Positions 17,945 through 26,847 of a stretch of DNA of 64,000 nucleotides are shown here, piece by piece; position 1 is the first letter of the stretch, and every line of letters starts with the position of its first letter. Location: assembly GCA_964637365.1 (NCBI GenBank), contig CAZWWH010000005.1, forward strand, positions 24,576 to 88,575, read 5' to 3'. The stretch comes from Cryptoclostridium sp964637365. GTDB taxonomy: Bacteria > Bacillota > Dehalobacteriia > UBA7702. The translations under genes were made by a program, and so were the position numbers. The notes beneath the pieces are model-generated. The model saw only the letters and a program-made list of their open reading frames with translations, was not told where the DNA came from and did not search any database.

Positions 17945-19252
17945 ATGAACGTTTCTTTATGGAAAAAACATTGGCAGAAAGCGGTCTGTGTATTTGCAGT
18001 GTTGGCTGCTTTTGTCATTGCGATTTTGGGAACCACGGTATGGGCCGCCGACGCCGCAGAATTACCCGGCGCCCCCTATGATGATGAGGGAAATTATGAT
18101 GTCACGATCCCTCATATATTGGTGAATCAGGTCTATGGCGGAAGTGACGACGGATATGCTTCCCACAGCTTTATCGAACTTTATAATCCCATGGAGCAAG
18201 ATGTTTTTCTAGAGGGATGGTCAGTGCAATATCGTTCTTCGGAAGATGGCGCCCAGGCCGACGCTTGGGCGAAATATGACCTCCACGGAACCATTAGAGC
18301 CAAGATTACTACTTGATCCGCTATCCGCTGCGCTGCCATGACCGATGATTCCAATGTGGCTTATCAGGTGCCATCGGGCGATGGTCAATGGAAAATGTCT
18401 CTTCATAACAAAGGCATATCTGTGGCTTTGATGAGCAATCAGACTCTTTTGGAAACCAATGACGTAATGTCCGCAGCGGGTTTTGTGGATTTGGCCGCGG
18501 CCAATGGTAATGATGGCGAACCAGAACAATATGCCCCCGCGGTGGAAACTGCTGCTGATATTCAGTCCAAGAAAAAGGCTATCCGGCGGGTAGGTTTTGT
18601 GGATACCGATGATAACAGCGCCGATTTTGTCGCGATCAATTACAGCAATCCTGTTTCCGATGACCTTGGTCCTCATGGTGCCGCTCCGGAATTTACTGAT
18701 GTGGCGGAAGACGCCTGGTATGCTTTGGCGGTGCAGTACACGGTGGAAAAGGGCTGGTTTCGGGGGATAACGGAAACGGCCTTTGGTCCTGATGTAACCA
18801 TGACTCGCGCTATGTTCGTCACTGTTTTGGGACGCCATGAGGGAATCGCCGACGCTTCCGCCGATACCCCCAGCACCACAGACTTTACCGATGTAGTTCT
18901 TACGCACTACTACGCCTCTCATGTGAACTGGGCGCAGGAAAATGAGGTTGTGGAAGGTTACAGCGACACGATTTACGCTCCCTTTGATGATGTTACTAGA
19001 GAACAAATGGTGACCATGATGTACCGCTATGCTGCTGTTACGGGAAAGGACATTACCGTAAACGGTCTTGATGGTTTGAACCGCTTTAAGGATGGCGATA
19101 AAGTGGCGGACTGGGCCCAGGAAGCCATGGCTTGGGCTGTGGAACAGGGGATTATCTAGGGAATGGGGGACGATATGATTTCTCCCAAATCTACTGCCAT
19201 CAGAGCACAAGTGGCCACAGTGTTACAGCGCTTCTTTACTGAATCAATATAG
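17945..19252 (+). pseudogene. Broken surface protein: lamin-tail-like domain plus SLH repeats
   Basis: A signal peptide (about residues 1-34, ending TVWA) follows an ATG with GAGGAG upstream. Next comes a lamin-tail-like domain (LVNQVYGG...FIELYNP...LEGWSVQY). The main frame hits TGA at 18314-18316, but the next frame at 18301-18340 encodes QDYYLIRYPLRCH, the continuation expected of that domain, after which the original frame resumes (TDDSNVAYQV). This implies two compensating indels about 40 bases apart. SLH repeats follow; the last is cut by a TAG at 19157-19159, while 30 further in-frame codons to 19252 complete the repeat (SPKSTAIRAQVATVLQRFF). Three lesions make this a decaying gene unless sequence errors are involved. 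Confidence 0.75.
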
Positions 19253-19353
19253 CTGTAACCTCAAATGATGCTCCTTGAATCAATTTCACATAAGTCACAA
19301 CGTACCAATTTAGAATCATAAGAAATCGCTTCTTACCATTTTGAGTATTCGCG

Positions 19354-19395
19354 GAAAACGCCGAAGGATCGCTTTTGCCCTCCTTCGGTGTTTTC
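19354..19395 (+). terminator. Terminator downstream of the SLH pseudogene
   Basis: GAAAACGCCGAAGGA (19354-19368) pairs with TCCTTCGGTGTTTTC (19381-19395) around a 12-base loop; the flanking A and T runs make it usable in both directions. The rest of the 323-base gap 19253-19575 shows no gene. Confidence 0.65.
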
Positions 19396-19575
19396 TCCAA
19401 TAAAATGGGAAAGACTATGCCTTGTCAGCCATAAAAGGGATGAAGATCTCGAAGAATTTTTGGGGTTTGGCGCAAGGAGATTGCCATAATCGCGGCGAAT
19501 GTTATAAGGATATGGAAAGGGGTTTGTCTGAGGGCTGTGATTCCGTCATAGTGATTCCAGAAGAAAGGTGTTTGT

Positions 19576-20715
19576 ATGTTTGATAAGCGAATGAAGCGAG
19601 TCCTTCTATGTATTACATACGGTGTGGTTTTGGCTTTTTTACTGAGAGATCTCAGCGGCGTGGCATCGTTTTTGGTCTGGATTTGGCAGATCATTTCTCC
19701 CTTTGTGTTAGGGGCCTGCCTTGCCTTTATTCTCAGCATACCCGTGGGATTCTTTGAACGGATTTGGCTGAAGCACATCAAAAGAGAGCGTTTTAAAAAA
19801 ATGATGCGTCCTCTGTCCATCGTTGTTTCATTAATACTTTTTATTGGCATTGTTGTGCTGGTGATTTTTACAGTGATTCCGGAATTGGTACGCTCCTTCG
19901 CCAAAATTGCAGAAGAAATTCCTGGTTTTCTCGTTCAGACCCAGGAGTGGATCAACACTTTGCCAGTCAGCTGGAATGAGGTTCAGGATTATTTAGGAAA
20001 AATAGAATTCGATTGGAATTCCACGAAGGGAAAACTGATTCAGTTGGCCCAGAATTCCATTTCTGTGTTCTTTAGTTCCACTGTTGGCATGGTGTCGTCG
20101 GTGATCGGTGTTTTCGTGTCCTTTGGTATCGGTATTGTTTTTGCCGTGTATCTCCTGTTTGCCAAAGAAAAGGTGTCGCTTTGGAGTAAAAAGATTTGTT
20201 ACGCTGTTCTTCCTCAAAGAGTTGCCGACAGAGCTGTAGAAATTGCTCGTTTATCCCATGGCACCTTTGCCCGATTTTTGACAGGACAATGTACCGAGGC
20301 TTTAATACTCGGCGGAATGTTCTTTGTGGCAATGACGATTTTGAGAATGCCTTATGCTCTGTTAATTGGTGTATTGATTGCAGTGACTGCGTTAATTCCT
20401 ATTTTCGGCGCTTTTATCGGCTGTATTGTCGGTGCATTTTTGATTTTAATTGTCAATCCCATTCAGGCTCTTTGGTTCATTATTTTATTCCTCATCCTCC
20501 AGCAAATTGAGGGGAACTTGATTTATCCCCATGTGGTAGGGAATTCTGTGGGACTCCCGGCGATTCTCGTGTTGGTAGCGGTGACGGTAGGCGCCAATCT
20601 TATGGGGGTCTTAGGGATGTTGCTCTTCATTCCCATTGTTTCTGTTCTCTACGTATTGTTGCGCCAAGGCGTCGACCATCGTTTAGAAAAAAAAGGCATT
20701 GATGGTACTTTTTAG
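19576..20715 (+). CDS. AI-2E-family membrane permease
   Basis: A 379-residue polytopic protein with about eight hydrophobic segments. The family layout is present: paired N-terminal helices, a long amphipathic extracellular segment (~95-150), and a C-terminal cluster with LIGVLIAVTALIPIFGAFIG and the conserved LQQIEGNLIYPHVVG motif. The family (TqsA, YtvI, PerM relatives) includes autoinducer-2 exporters and Na+/H+ or metabolite transporters, so the substrate cannot be assigned. GAAAGGTG precedes the ATG. It is a single gene between two terminators. Confidence 0.85.
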   Translation: MFDKRMKRVLLCITYGVVLAFLLRDLSGVASFLVWIWQIISPFVLGACLAFILSIPVGFFERIWLKHIKRERFKKMMRPLSIVVSLILFIGIVVLVIFTVIPELVRSFAKIAEEIPGFLVQTQEWINTLPVSWNEVQDYLGKIEFDWNSTKGKLIQLAQNSISVFFSSTVGMVSSVIGVFVSFGIGIVFAVYLLFAKEKVSLWSKKICYAVLPQRVADRAVEIARLSHGTFARFLTGQCTEALILGGMFFVAMTILRMPYALLIGVLIAVTALIPIFGAFIGCIVGAFLILIVNPIQALWFIILFLILQQIEGNLIYPHVVGNSVGLPAILVLVAVTVGANLMGVLGMLLFIPIVSVLYVLLRQGVDHRLEKKGIDGTF

Positions 20716-20777
20716 GATCCTAAGCTGTAAGGAAAAGCATATCTTTATAAAGACGTGCTGATAAGCTGAAACGAAAG

Positions 20778-20821
20778 ACTTACCCCTATTCCTTTTCGAT
20801 GGAATAGGGGTAAGTTATTTT
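20778..20821. terminator. Bidirectional terminator between permease and EamA operon
   Basis: A 15-bp perfect stem (20778-20792 with 20801-20815) with an 8-base loop and flanking T-rich or A-rich sequence lies between converging genes and can serve both. Confidence 0.85.
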
Positions 20822-20877
20822 ATCATCTTTCCCAAATTTCAATGATCTGGAATATGGGGATTTCCATAATCGAAGGA

Positions 20878-21750
20878 TTATTTTTTCGGAAAAAGTTCCA
20901 ACAGCGCAATGGCGGTTAATACCAGAATAACGCCAAAGCCTTGCATTGGAGCGATTGACTCTCCTAAAAAGGCGGCGGCCATGGTAATACTGAAAACAGG
21001 CTCCATGGAGCCAACAATTCCAACCTTGCTGGGCGGAAGATATTGTAGTCCCCAGGCATAAAAGATGAAGGCTAAGGTATAAGGAATGGCCAAAATCAAT
21101 ATGGAGAGAAAATCCATTGCGCTGGGTATTTGTTCCGGCAAACAAAAGGGCAAGGTCAAGCAGTACAGCAGGGATGTGACGGTAAAGCAGCAAAAGTTGA
21201 TGGCAAGTCCACTGTAAGAGGAAGAGAGATTCTTGACGAAAATGGCGTAAATAGCGATGCCTGCCGCGGCGCTCAGCACCAAGAGAATTCCGGGAAGGGA
21301 CAGTTTTCCCAGATCCGCGCTGAAGATTCCAAGGGTAAGAAGAATGCCTAAAAACGTCAAAATCATCGCGGTAAGCGTGACTTTCGTGGGCTTTTCTTTA
21401 TAAACGAAGATGGAGGCAGCCACTAGCATCGCAGGATAGGTATAAAGCAACACCACGGCTATGGAAACGTCGAGATATACTAAGCTCAAAAAATAGCCGG
21501 CAGAATAGACGAATAGTACAAAGCCCAAAATGATAAAGGTTTTTATGTCCTTTTTGGCGATGGAGATCTTTTCCTTTTTCACCATGAGAACTAAAAAGCC
21601 CAGAAGGATCGTGCAGATAATGGTGCGCAAAACCAATGTGAGCATTGGCGGTAGGCCGTCTGTAATAAGGAATTTACTGATGATACCGGTTAGGGCATAG
21701 CCCAAACTGGATAGTAAAACATAGATGAACCCTTTTTTACTTTGCGTCAT
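20878..21750 (-). CDS. EamA/DMT-superfamily transporter
   Basis: A 290-residue membrane protein with ten hydrophobic segments, formed by two EamA repeats of five helices. The start at 21750 (MTQSKKGF) overlaps the stop of the upstream gene as ATGA and so is translationally coupled; the longer frame upstream is hydrophilic and unlikely. It is the last gene of a three-gene minus-strand operon of EamA transporters and is the most divergent of the three. Family members export amino acids or other metabolites; the substrate is unknown. Confidence 0.82.
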   Translation of the reverse strand: MTQSKKGFIYVLLSSLGYALTGIISKFLITDGLPPMLTLVLRTIICTILLGFLVLMVKKEKISIAKKDIKTFIILGFVLFVYSAGYFLSLVYLDVSIAVVLLYTYPAMLVAASIFVYKEKPTKVTLTAMILTFLGILLTLGIFSADLGKLSLPGILLVLSAAAGIAIYAIFVKNLSSSYSGLAINFCCFTVTSLLYCLTLPFCLPEQIPSAMDFLSILILAIPYTLAFIFYAWGLQYLPPSKVGIVGSMEPVFSITMAAAFLGESIAPMQGFGVILVLTAIALLELFPKK

Positions 21751-22715
21751 AGTCGCTCGTTGCCTTTCTCTATTGTCCGAGGTTTTTTCTTGATAAAGTT
21801 GAGTAAAAGATGCCCCTTTTCCATAAAAAGAATTCCGCCGAATACCAGTACGCAGCCGAGGAATTGCCATATGGTGAGGCGCTCACCCAGAATTAAAATG
21901 GCCATAGAAACACTGAGGACAGGATCTAAAGTCACCAAAAGACTGGCCTTGCCCGCGTCAATATACTGCATGGACAGAGCATAAAGCGTATAGGCCGCCA
22001 AACCCACCAATGCCATGACGATGATACCGATGAGAGCTGTGTTCTCCCAAGAATACGAAGCAATATGTGGTGTGCCGATAAGAAAGAAAATGGGAAATCC
22101 CATAAAATAGCACCAGGAGTTTACAGTCCAACCGGGATAAAATGCATTGAGCTTTTTCGTAAAAATTGTGTATAGGGAGCTTAAAAGCCCGGACATCAGC
22201 CCGATAAGAATACCGAAAATGGCAGAGGGCATACCAAAAATTTTTGCACCCCCATCAGCAGACAGGGAGCCGATATTGAAAATCTCAATGATGAAAAGAA
22301 TGCCCAGGAAGGCCATGATCATAGCTATGACTTTTGGGGCTGTAAAGGCCTCTTTCAGCATGATGCGGGATAGAAGAACCGTAAATACCGGTAAGGTGTA
22401 AAGGAGCACCGTGGCGACAGCCGCATCAATATAATAAAGGGAGCAATAGTTGCACACAGAGATAAAGCCAAAGCTGAGCCCATTGAGAATGAAGAGATGA
22501 AGATGTTCCTTTTTGATTTGGAATACATAACGGGCAGAGCAAAGTGCGTATATCAACAGTAGTACAGCGGGAATCATGCCCCGCAATGTCACCACCACTT
22601 GCCAGGGCAAACCTACGGCAAACATCAGTTTCCCTAAGATTGGTCCCAGGGAATAGCAGAAGGCCGCCAGCAGACAAAGAATCACTCCTTTGTGTTCGAT
22701 GGATTTCGTTGCCAT
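21747..22715 (-). CDS. EamA/DMT-superfamily transporter (paralogue 2)
   Basis: A 322-residue ten-helix EamA transporter with AAGGAG upstream of the ATG. It is strikingly similar to its upstream neighbour (22765-23694): both share LPWQVVV, YYIDAAVATVL, YTLPVFTV, LKEAFTAPK and QYIDAGKASL blocks in the same positions, which points to a recent tandem duplication. Its stop overlaps the next gene. The substrate is unknown. Confidence 0.84.
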   Translation of the reverse strand: MATKSIEHKGVILCLLAAFCYSLGPILGKLMFAVGLPWQVVVTLRGMIPAVLLLIYALCSARYVFQIKKEHLHLFILNGLSFGFISVCNYCSLYYIDAAVATVLLYTLPVFTVLLSRIMLKEAFTAPKVIAMIMAFLGILFIIEIFNIGSLSADGGAKIFGMPSAIFGILIGLMSGLLSSLYTIFTKKLNAFYPGWTVNSWCYFMGFPIFFLIGTPHIASYSWENTALIGIIVMALVGLAAYTLYALSMQYIDAGKASLLVTLDPVLSVSMAILILGERLTIWQFLGCVLVFGGILFMEKGHLLLNFIKKKPRTIEKGNERL

Positions 22716-22764
22716 AATGAGACACTCCTTGCACAGTGCTGCGGAATAGGTTTTTGGGGTCTCC

Positions 22765-23694
22765 TTAGCCTATTTTTTTTGAACGGAGGAAGTTTAGTAC
22801 GAGATATCCTTTTTCAATAAAGATGATGCCGCCCAAAACTAAGACGCAGCCAATGAATTGAAAAATAGTCAAATGCTCTCCTAAAATAAAGATGGCCATA
22901 GTTACGCTGAAAACTGGATCTAAGGCTACAAAAAGGCTGGCTTTGCCGGCGTCAATATATTGCATGGAAAGGACGTAAAGGGAATATGCGGCAAAACCAA
23001 TCATGGCAATGGCCAAAACGCTGGCCAAGGAGAAGCCACTCCAAGAAAACGCAGCAATTTCTCGAAATCCCACAATCAGAAAGATGGGGAATCCAGCAAA
23101 AAAGCACCAACAGTTTACGGTCCAACCGGAATAGTATTGATTGAGTTTTTTGGTGAAAATGGTGTAAAATGCGCTAAGCACGCCGGACATGATGCCGATG
23201 AGGATGCCGAAAATTGACGAGGGAATTCCCAACACTTTGGTGCCGTCCGAAACAGCCAGAGAGCTGATATTGAATACCTCAATGATAAAGAGTACACCGC
23301 AGAACACCATAATCATAGCGATAATTTTCGGAGCAGTAAAAGCTTCCTTTAAAATAATGCGGGAAAAAATTACGGTAAACACCGGCAAGGTATAGACCAG
23401 CACCGTGGCGACGGCCGCGTCAATGTAGTACAGGGCGCAATAATTACACACGGAAAATAGGCTGAAGCTGGCGCCGTCTAGAATAAACAGGGGCAAATGC
23501 TTTTTCTGGATTTGAAAGACCTCCCGAGAGAAACAAAGGCTGTAAATCAGAATCAGCATTGCCGGAATCATGCAACGTAAAGAAACGACGACTTGCCAGG
23601 GTAAGCCCGCGGAAAACAGCAGTTTTCCGGTAATGGGTCCCAGAGAAAAGCAAAACGCCGATATGATACAAATGAGAATACCTTTTTTTTCCAT
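22765..23694 (-). CDS. EamA/DMT-superfamily transporter (paralogue 1)
   Basis: A 309-residue ten-helix EamA transporter. The start at 23694 (MEKKGIL) has GGTAGGAG 7 bases upstream, better than the ATG 15 bases earlier. It is the first gene of the operon and a close paralogue of the second. Keeping two near-copies next to each other suggests dosage or slightly different substrates. The 286 bases upstream, shared with lgt, are AT-rich; I find a good promoter only on the lgt side. Confidence 0.84.
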   Translation of the reverse strand: MEKKGILICIISAFCFSLGPITGKLLFSAGLPWQVVVSLRCMIPAMLILIYSLCFSREVFQIQKKHLPLFILDGASFSLFSVCNYCALYYIDAAVATVLVYTLPVFTVIFSRIILKEAFTAPKIIAMIMVFCGVLFIIEVFNISSLAVSDGTKVLGIPSSIFGILIGIMSGVLSAFYTIFTKKLNQYYSGWTVNCWCFFAGFPIFLIVGFREIAAFSWSGFSLASVLAIAMIGFAAYSLYVLSMQYIDAGKASLFVALDPVFSVTMAIFILGEHLTIFQFIGCVLVLGGIIFIEKGYLVLNFLRSKKIG

Positions 23695-23919
23695 AATAAC
23701 TCCTACCAATTACGAATTAGGAGATATGCAATATGTTTTATGTATAATTATTTTATAAAAGAAAGAAAAAAATCAATTTCATTATAGCACCGACCTGAAA
23801 AAAATGGAATAGTTTTTGACGAAATGATGAAATTTTTGCGAAAGACGTGGTTTGATTTTATAAAGTGGCCAAAATCTTGCGAGGATAGGGCGAGATAAAC
23901 GTTACCGAGAGGATGCGTT

Positions 23920-23948
23920 TTGCATGGTATGAAATAATATGGTATAAT
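23920..23948 (+). promoter_or_regulatory. lgt promoter
   Basis: TTGCAT (23920-23925), exactly 17 bases, TATAAT (23943-23948), with the lgt ATG 33 bases downstream. Confidence 0.75.
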
Positions 23949-23980
23949 AAAAGCACGTAATCACAGTGGGGAGGGATTGC

Positions 23981-24799
23981 ATGAATCCTGTGGCCTTTAC
24001 CATATTTGGCTGGCCGGTACGGTGGTATGGAATACTCATCGCATTAGGGCTTCTGATTGGTATTTTTATCGTAACACGTTTGGCCAAGCAGCGAGGACTG
24101 AACGAAGACCATGTTTGGACCGTACTGTTGGCGGCTGTTCCCTGTGCCATTATCGGCGCCCGGCTATACTATGTGATTTTTCAGTGGGAAAATTACGGCT
24201 TTGACCTGGGAAAAATCGTCGCTGTGTGGCATGGCGGCTTAGCCATCCATGGTGGTATCCTCGGTGGAATTTTAGCGGTATTCCTGGTATGCCGTCATTA
24301 CCGCATGAGCTTTGGTTCCATGGCGGACTGCTTTGCCCCTGCGCTGTCCTTAGGACAGGCCATTGGCCGCTGGGGAAATTATATTAACGGAGAAGCTCAC
24401 GGCTATGCCACAGATTTACCCTGGGCCATTGAAGTCAACGGTGAAATGGTTCATCCCACCTTTTTATATGAATCTCTGTGGGACTTGGCAGTATTTTTTG
24501 TGACGCTGTTTTTATTCAAACGCGCGAAGCGAAACGGTAATATTTTTCTATGGTATTTAATGCTTTATTCCGTGGGCCGTTTCATCGTGGAGAGTTTCCG
24601 TACCGATAGCTTAATGGTGGGCCCCCTGCGTCAGGCCCAGGTCATCAGCATTGTGCTTTTTGTTGTAGCGTTAGTAATATATCTTGGGGGACGGCGCAAA
24701 AGCGCTGCGGAACCGGAAACCACAAACGCGGTGAAACATAATCCCAAAGGCAACCGGGCCAAGTCAGAAAGGAAAAAGCAGAAAAAGCAGAAGAAATAA
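23981..24799 (+). CDS. lgt: Prolipoprotein diacylglyceryl transferase
   Basis: A 272-residue membrane enzyme that moves diacylglycerol from phosphatidylglycerol to the lipobox Cys of prelipoproteins. The ATG at 23981 follows GGGAGGG; a GTG 15 bases earlier overlaps this site. The key motifs are visible: WHGGLAIHGGILGG near residue 85 and the Lgt signature GRWGNYINGEAHG near 132. About seven membrane helices are present. The C-terminal tail is very basic (RKKQKKQKK). A client, the PrsA-like lipoprotein with an LASC lipobox, is encoded at 38255. Confidence 0.95.
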   Translation: MNPVAFTIFGWPVRWYGILIALGLLIGIFIVTRLAKQRGLNEDHVWTVLLAAVPCAIIGARLYYVIFQWENYGFDLGKIVAVWHGGLAIHGGILGGILAVFLVCRHYRMSFGSMADCFAPALSLGQAIGRWGNYINGEAHGYATDLPWAIEVNGEMVHPTFLYESLWDLAVFFVTLFLFKRAKRNGNIFLWYLMLYSVGRFIVESFRTDSLMVGPLRQAQVISIVLFVVALVIYLGGRRKSAAEPETTNAVKHNPKGNRAKSERKKQKKQKK

Positions 24800-24808
24800 T
24801 GGATTGCA

Positions 24809-24860
24809 AAGAGGCTGCTATTCACAGGTTTATCCGGTGGATCGCAGCCTCTTGTTCCAA
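24809..24860 (+). terminator. Hairpin after lgt
   Basis: AAGAGGCTGC (24809-24818) pairs with GCAGCCTCTT (24844-24853) around a 25-base loop. The T-tract is poor (GTTCC), so termination on the plus strand is only probable. On the other strand it lies at the end of the converging gene. Confidence 0.5.
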
Positions 24861-24870
24861 GAAAGTATTA

Positions 24871-25317
24871 TTATTTTTTTTCGTCTTCTTTTAAAATTGT
24901 AATAATTTCCGTTAAAAGTTTTTTTAGCATTTCTCTGTCGTTGGCTTTGGGTTGAGGAATTTGCTGTTGGGGCGGTTTGGGAGGGCCCCCGGGAGACATT
25001 CCCATAGGCATCATGGGCATCATAGGCATTCCTCCGCTGGGGCCTCCTGTTCCGTTCATCGGGGGCATTTGCCCGCTCATAGGGGGCATCGGCGGCACGT
25101 TGCCATTGGCGCCACCTAGCAGTCCCGCCAAGGCTCCAAGGCCGCCTTGGGGATTCATGCTGTTTCCGCCACCGTTTCCCATCCCTTGCATGGGAATGGG
25201 TTGTTGATTTGGGGGTAAGGCTCCGTTGTTCTGAACAAAACCATTGCGGCGTAACGTCTCCATGAGGTCGTTGAGATTGACCATGGGTCCGTTGGAGTGT
25301 CGATGTCTTTTACTCAT
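24871..25317 (-). CDS. Pro/Gly/Met-rich low-complexity protein, unknown function
   Basis: 148 residues, preceded by AAAGAGGTGATTCT and by a plausible promoter (TTTCCG, 17 bases, TATACT on the minus strand). A basic N-terminus (SKRHRHSNG) leads to a short helix containing LNDLMETLRRNGF, then ~75 residues dominated by Pro, Gly, Met, Asn and Gln (for example PMMPMMPMGM), then a charged C-terminal helix (REMLKKLLTEIITILKEDEKK). There is no signal peptide or membrane segment. The two ordered ends joined by a flexible Met/Pro-rich middle resemble some spore-coat or scaffold-type proteins, but I do not recognise a family and assign no function. Confidence 0.7.
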   Translation of the reverse strand: MSKRHRHSNGPMVNLNDLMETLRRNGFVQNNGALPPNQQPIPMQGMGNGGGNSMNPQGGLGALAGLLGGANGNVPPMPPMSGQMPPMNGTGGPSGGMPMMPMMPMGMSPGGPPKPPQQQIPQPKANDREMLKKLLTEIITILKEDEKK

Positions 25318-25390
25318 AGAATCACCTCTTTTCAGTATAATACATAGACAGAAAAACGGAAATTATGACGACAGGATAAAAAAAAGAGTC

Positions 25391-25419
25391 TTTTCACTTT
25401 TGGGTAATTATAGTATAAT
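25391..25419 (+). promoter_or_regulatory. glnA promoter
   Basis: TATAAT (25414-25419) with a weak TTTTCA -35 (25391-25396) 17 bases upstream, placed 34 bases before the glnA ATG. I see no convincing GlnR box. Confidence 0.45.
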
Positions 25420-25452
25420 ATATGGAAAAGATGAAGTTCGGAGGATTTCCCA

Positions 25453-26787
25453 ATGAGCAAATATTCAAAAGATGATATTTTAGCCAGTGTCCGAGACCAT
25501 GGCATTCGTTTTGTCCGTTTGCAGTTCAGCGATGTGTTCGGTGTTCTGAAAAATGTCAATATTCCCGTATCACAATTAGAAAAAGCCATGGATGGGGAAA
25601 TCATGTTTGATGGATCTTCGGTGGAAGGTTTTGTCCGCATCGAAGAAAGCGATATGTATTTAAAACCTGATCTTGATACTTGGCAAATTTTTCCCTGGAG
25701 TTACCAGGAAGGCGGTCTTGCCCGTTTAATCTGCGATATTTACACTGATAAAAATGAGCCCTTTGAGGGAGATCCCCGGTTTGTTTTGAAGAGAGCACTG
25801 AAAACCGCCAGAGATATGGGCTATATTATGAATGTAGGCCCTGAAGCAGAGTTCTTCCTTTTCCATACTGACAGCGCGGGGCGTCCCACTTTGGAAACCC
25901 ATGACCAAGCGGGATATTTTGACCTTTCTCCCATTGATTTGGGCTCCGCTGCCCGTCGAGAAATGGTAAATTCCCTAGAAGATATGGGGTATGAAATTGA
26001 GGCTTCGCATCACGAATGCGCTCCTGGCCAGCATGAGATTGATTTTAAATATGGTGACGCCCTCTCCTCTGCCGACAGGATGCAGACCTTTAAGCTTGTC
26101 GTCCGCATTGTGGCTAAACGCCATGGGCTCCACGCTACTTTTATGCCGAAGCCAATTTACGGCATTGCCGGTTCCGGAATGCATATGAACCAGAGTCTTT
26201 CTACCTTGGACGGAAAAAATGTTTTTGACGATCCCAACGGCGTTGACGGTCTTTCGGAAAATGCATACTATTATATTGGCGGCCTTTTGAAACACGCGCG
26301 TGCCATTACCGCCATTACGAATCCCACGGTAAACTCTTACAAGCGTCTTGTTTCCGGATACGAAGCCCCTGTTTATATTGCTTGGTCCGGAAAAAACCGC
26401 AGTCCTTTGGTGCGTATTCCCGCGAAACGCGGCGTTTCCACCCGGGTGGAGATGCGCAGCCCTGACCCAACCTGTAACCCTTATTTGGGAACTGCCGCTA
26501 TGCTTGTTGCCGGATTGGACGGTATTAAAAATAAAATTGAACCGCCGAAAGCCTGCGATTATAATCTTTATGATCTCACTGATGATGAACGGTTGGCCCG
26601 GGGCATTGGCTGTCTGCCTGTGAATTTGGCAGCGGCTTTGGAGGATCTCAAAAGCGATATCGTGATTTCAGAGGCTTTAGGGAATCATGTCTTTAACTGC
26701 TTCATCGAAGCCAAGGAAAAAGAGTGGAAATCCTATCGTACCCAAGTAACTCCTTGGGAAATTGGGCAGTACTTGACAAAATTCTAA
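25453..26787 (+). CDS. glnA: Glutamine synthetase, type I
   Basis: A 444-residue enzyme that makes glutamine from glutamate, ammonia and ATP, with the length of Gram-positive GSI-alpha enzymes. The N-terminal beta-grasp domain carries the DGSSVEGF motif near residue 56. The catalytic domain shows GPEAEFFLF and the ATP-binding motif PKPIYGIAGSGMHMNQSL near 238, and later NSYKRLVSGYEAP and the substrate-binding NRSPLVRIP segment. The adenylylation motif of GSI-beta enzymes is not evident, fitting feedback regulation. The RBS CGGAGG is 9 bases upstream. It is a single gene. Confidence 0.95.
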   Translation: MSKYSKDDILASVRDHGIRFVRLQFSDVFGVLKNVNIPVSQLEKAMDGEIMFDGSSVEGFVRIEESDMYLKPDLDTWQIFPWSYQEGGLARLICDIYTDKNEPFEGDPRFVLKRALKTARDMGYIMNVGPEAEFFLFHTDSAGRPTLETHDQAGYFDLSPIDLGSAARREMVNSLEDMGYEIEASHHECAPGQHEIDFKYGDALSSADRMQTFKLVVRIVAKRHGLHATFMPKPIYGIAGSGMHMNQSLSTLDGKNVFDDPNGVDGLSENAYYYIGGLLKHARAITAITNPTVNSYKRLVSGYEAPVYIAWSGKNRSPLVRIPAKRGVSTRVEMRSPDPTCNPYLGTAAMLVAGLDGIKNKIEPPKACDYNLYDLTDDERLARGIGCLPVNLAAALEDLKSDIVISEALGNHVFNCFIEAKEKEWKSYRTQVTPWEIGQYLTKF

Positions 26788-26847
26788 TGAATCTGCCTGA
26801 AATATCATTTTAAAAAACCGTGAGGCTTTAACGCCGAGGAGGATATG

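Noticed and set aside
19157..19159. TAG inside the SLH repeat as a pyrrolysine codon, given the corrinoid activase in the window
   Set aside because: SLH repeats do not use pyrrolysine, no pyl genes or methylamine methyltransferases are visible, and the gene has other lesions upstream; a nonsense mutation is simpler.
18221..19210. Long minus-strand ORF of 329 codons
   Set aside because: It is the antisense of the SLH pseudogene; the plus strand encodes recognisable SLH and lamin-tail motifs and has promoter and RBS.
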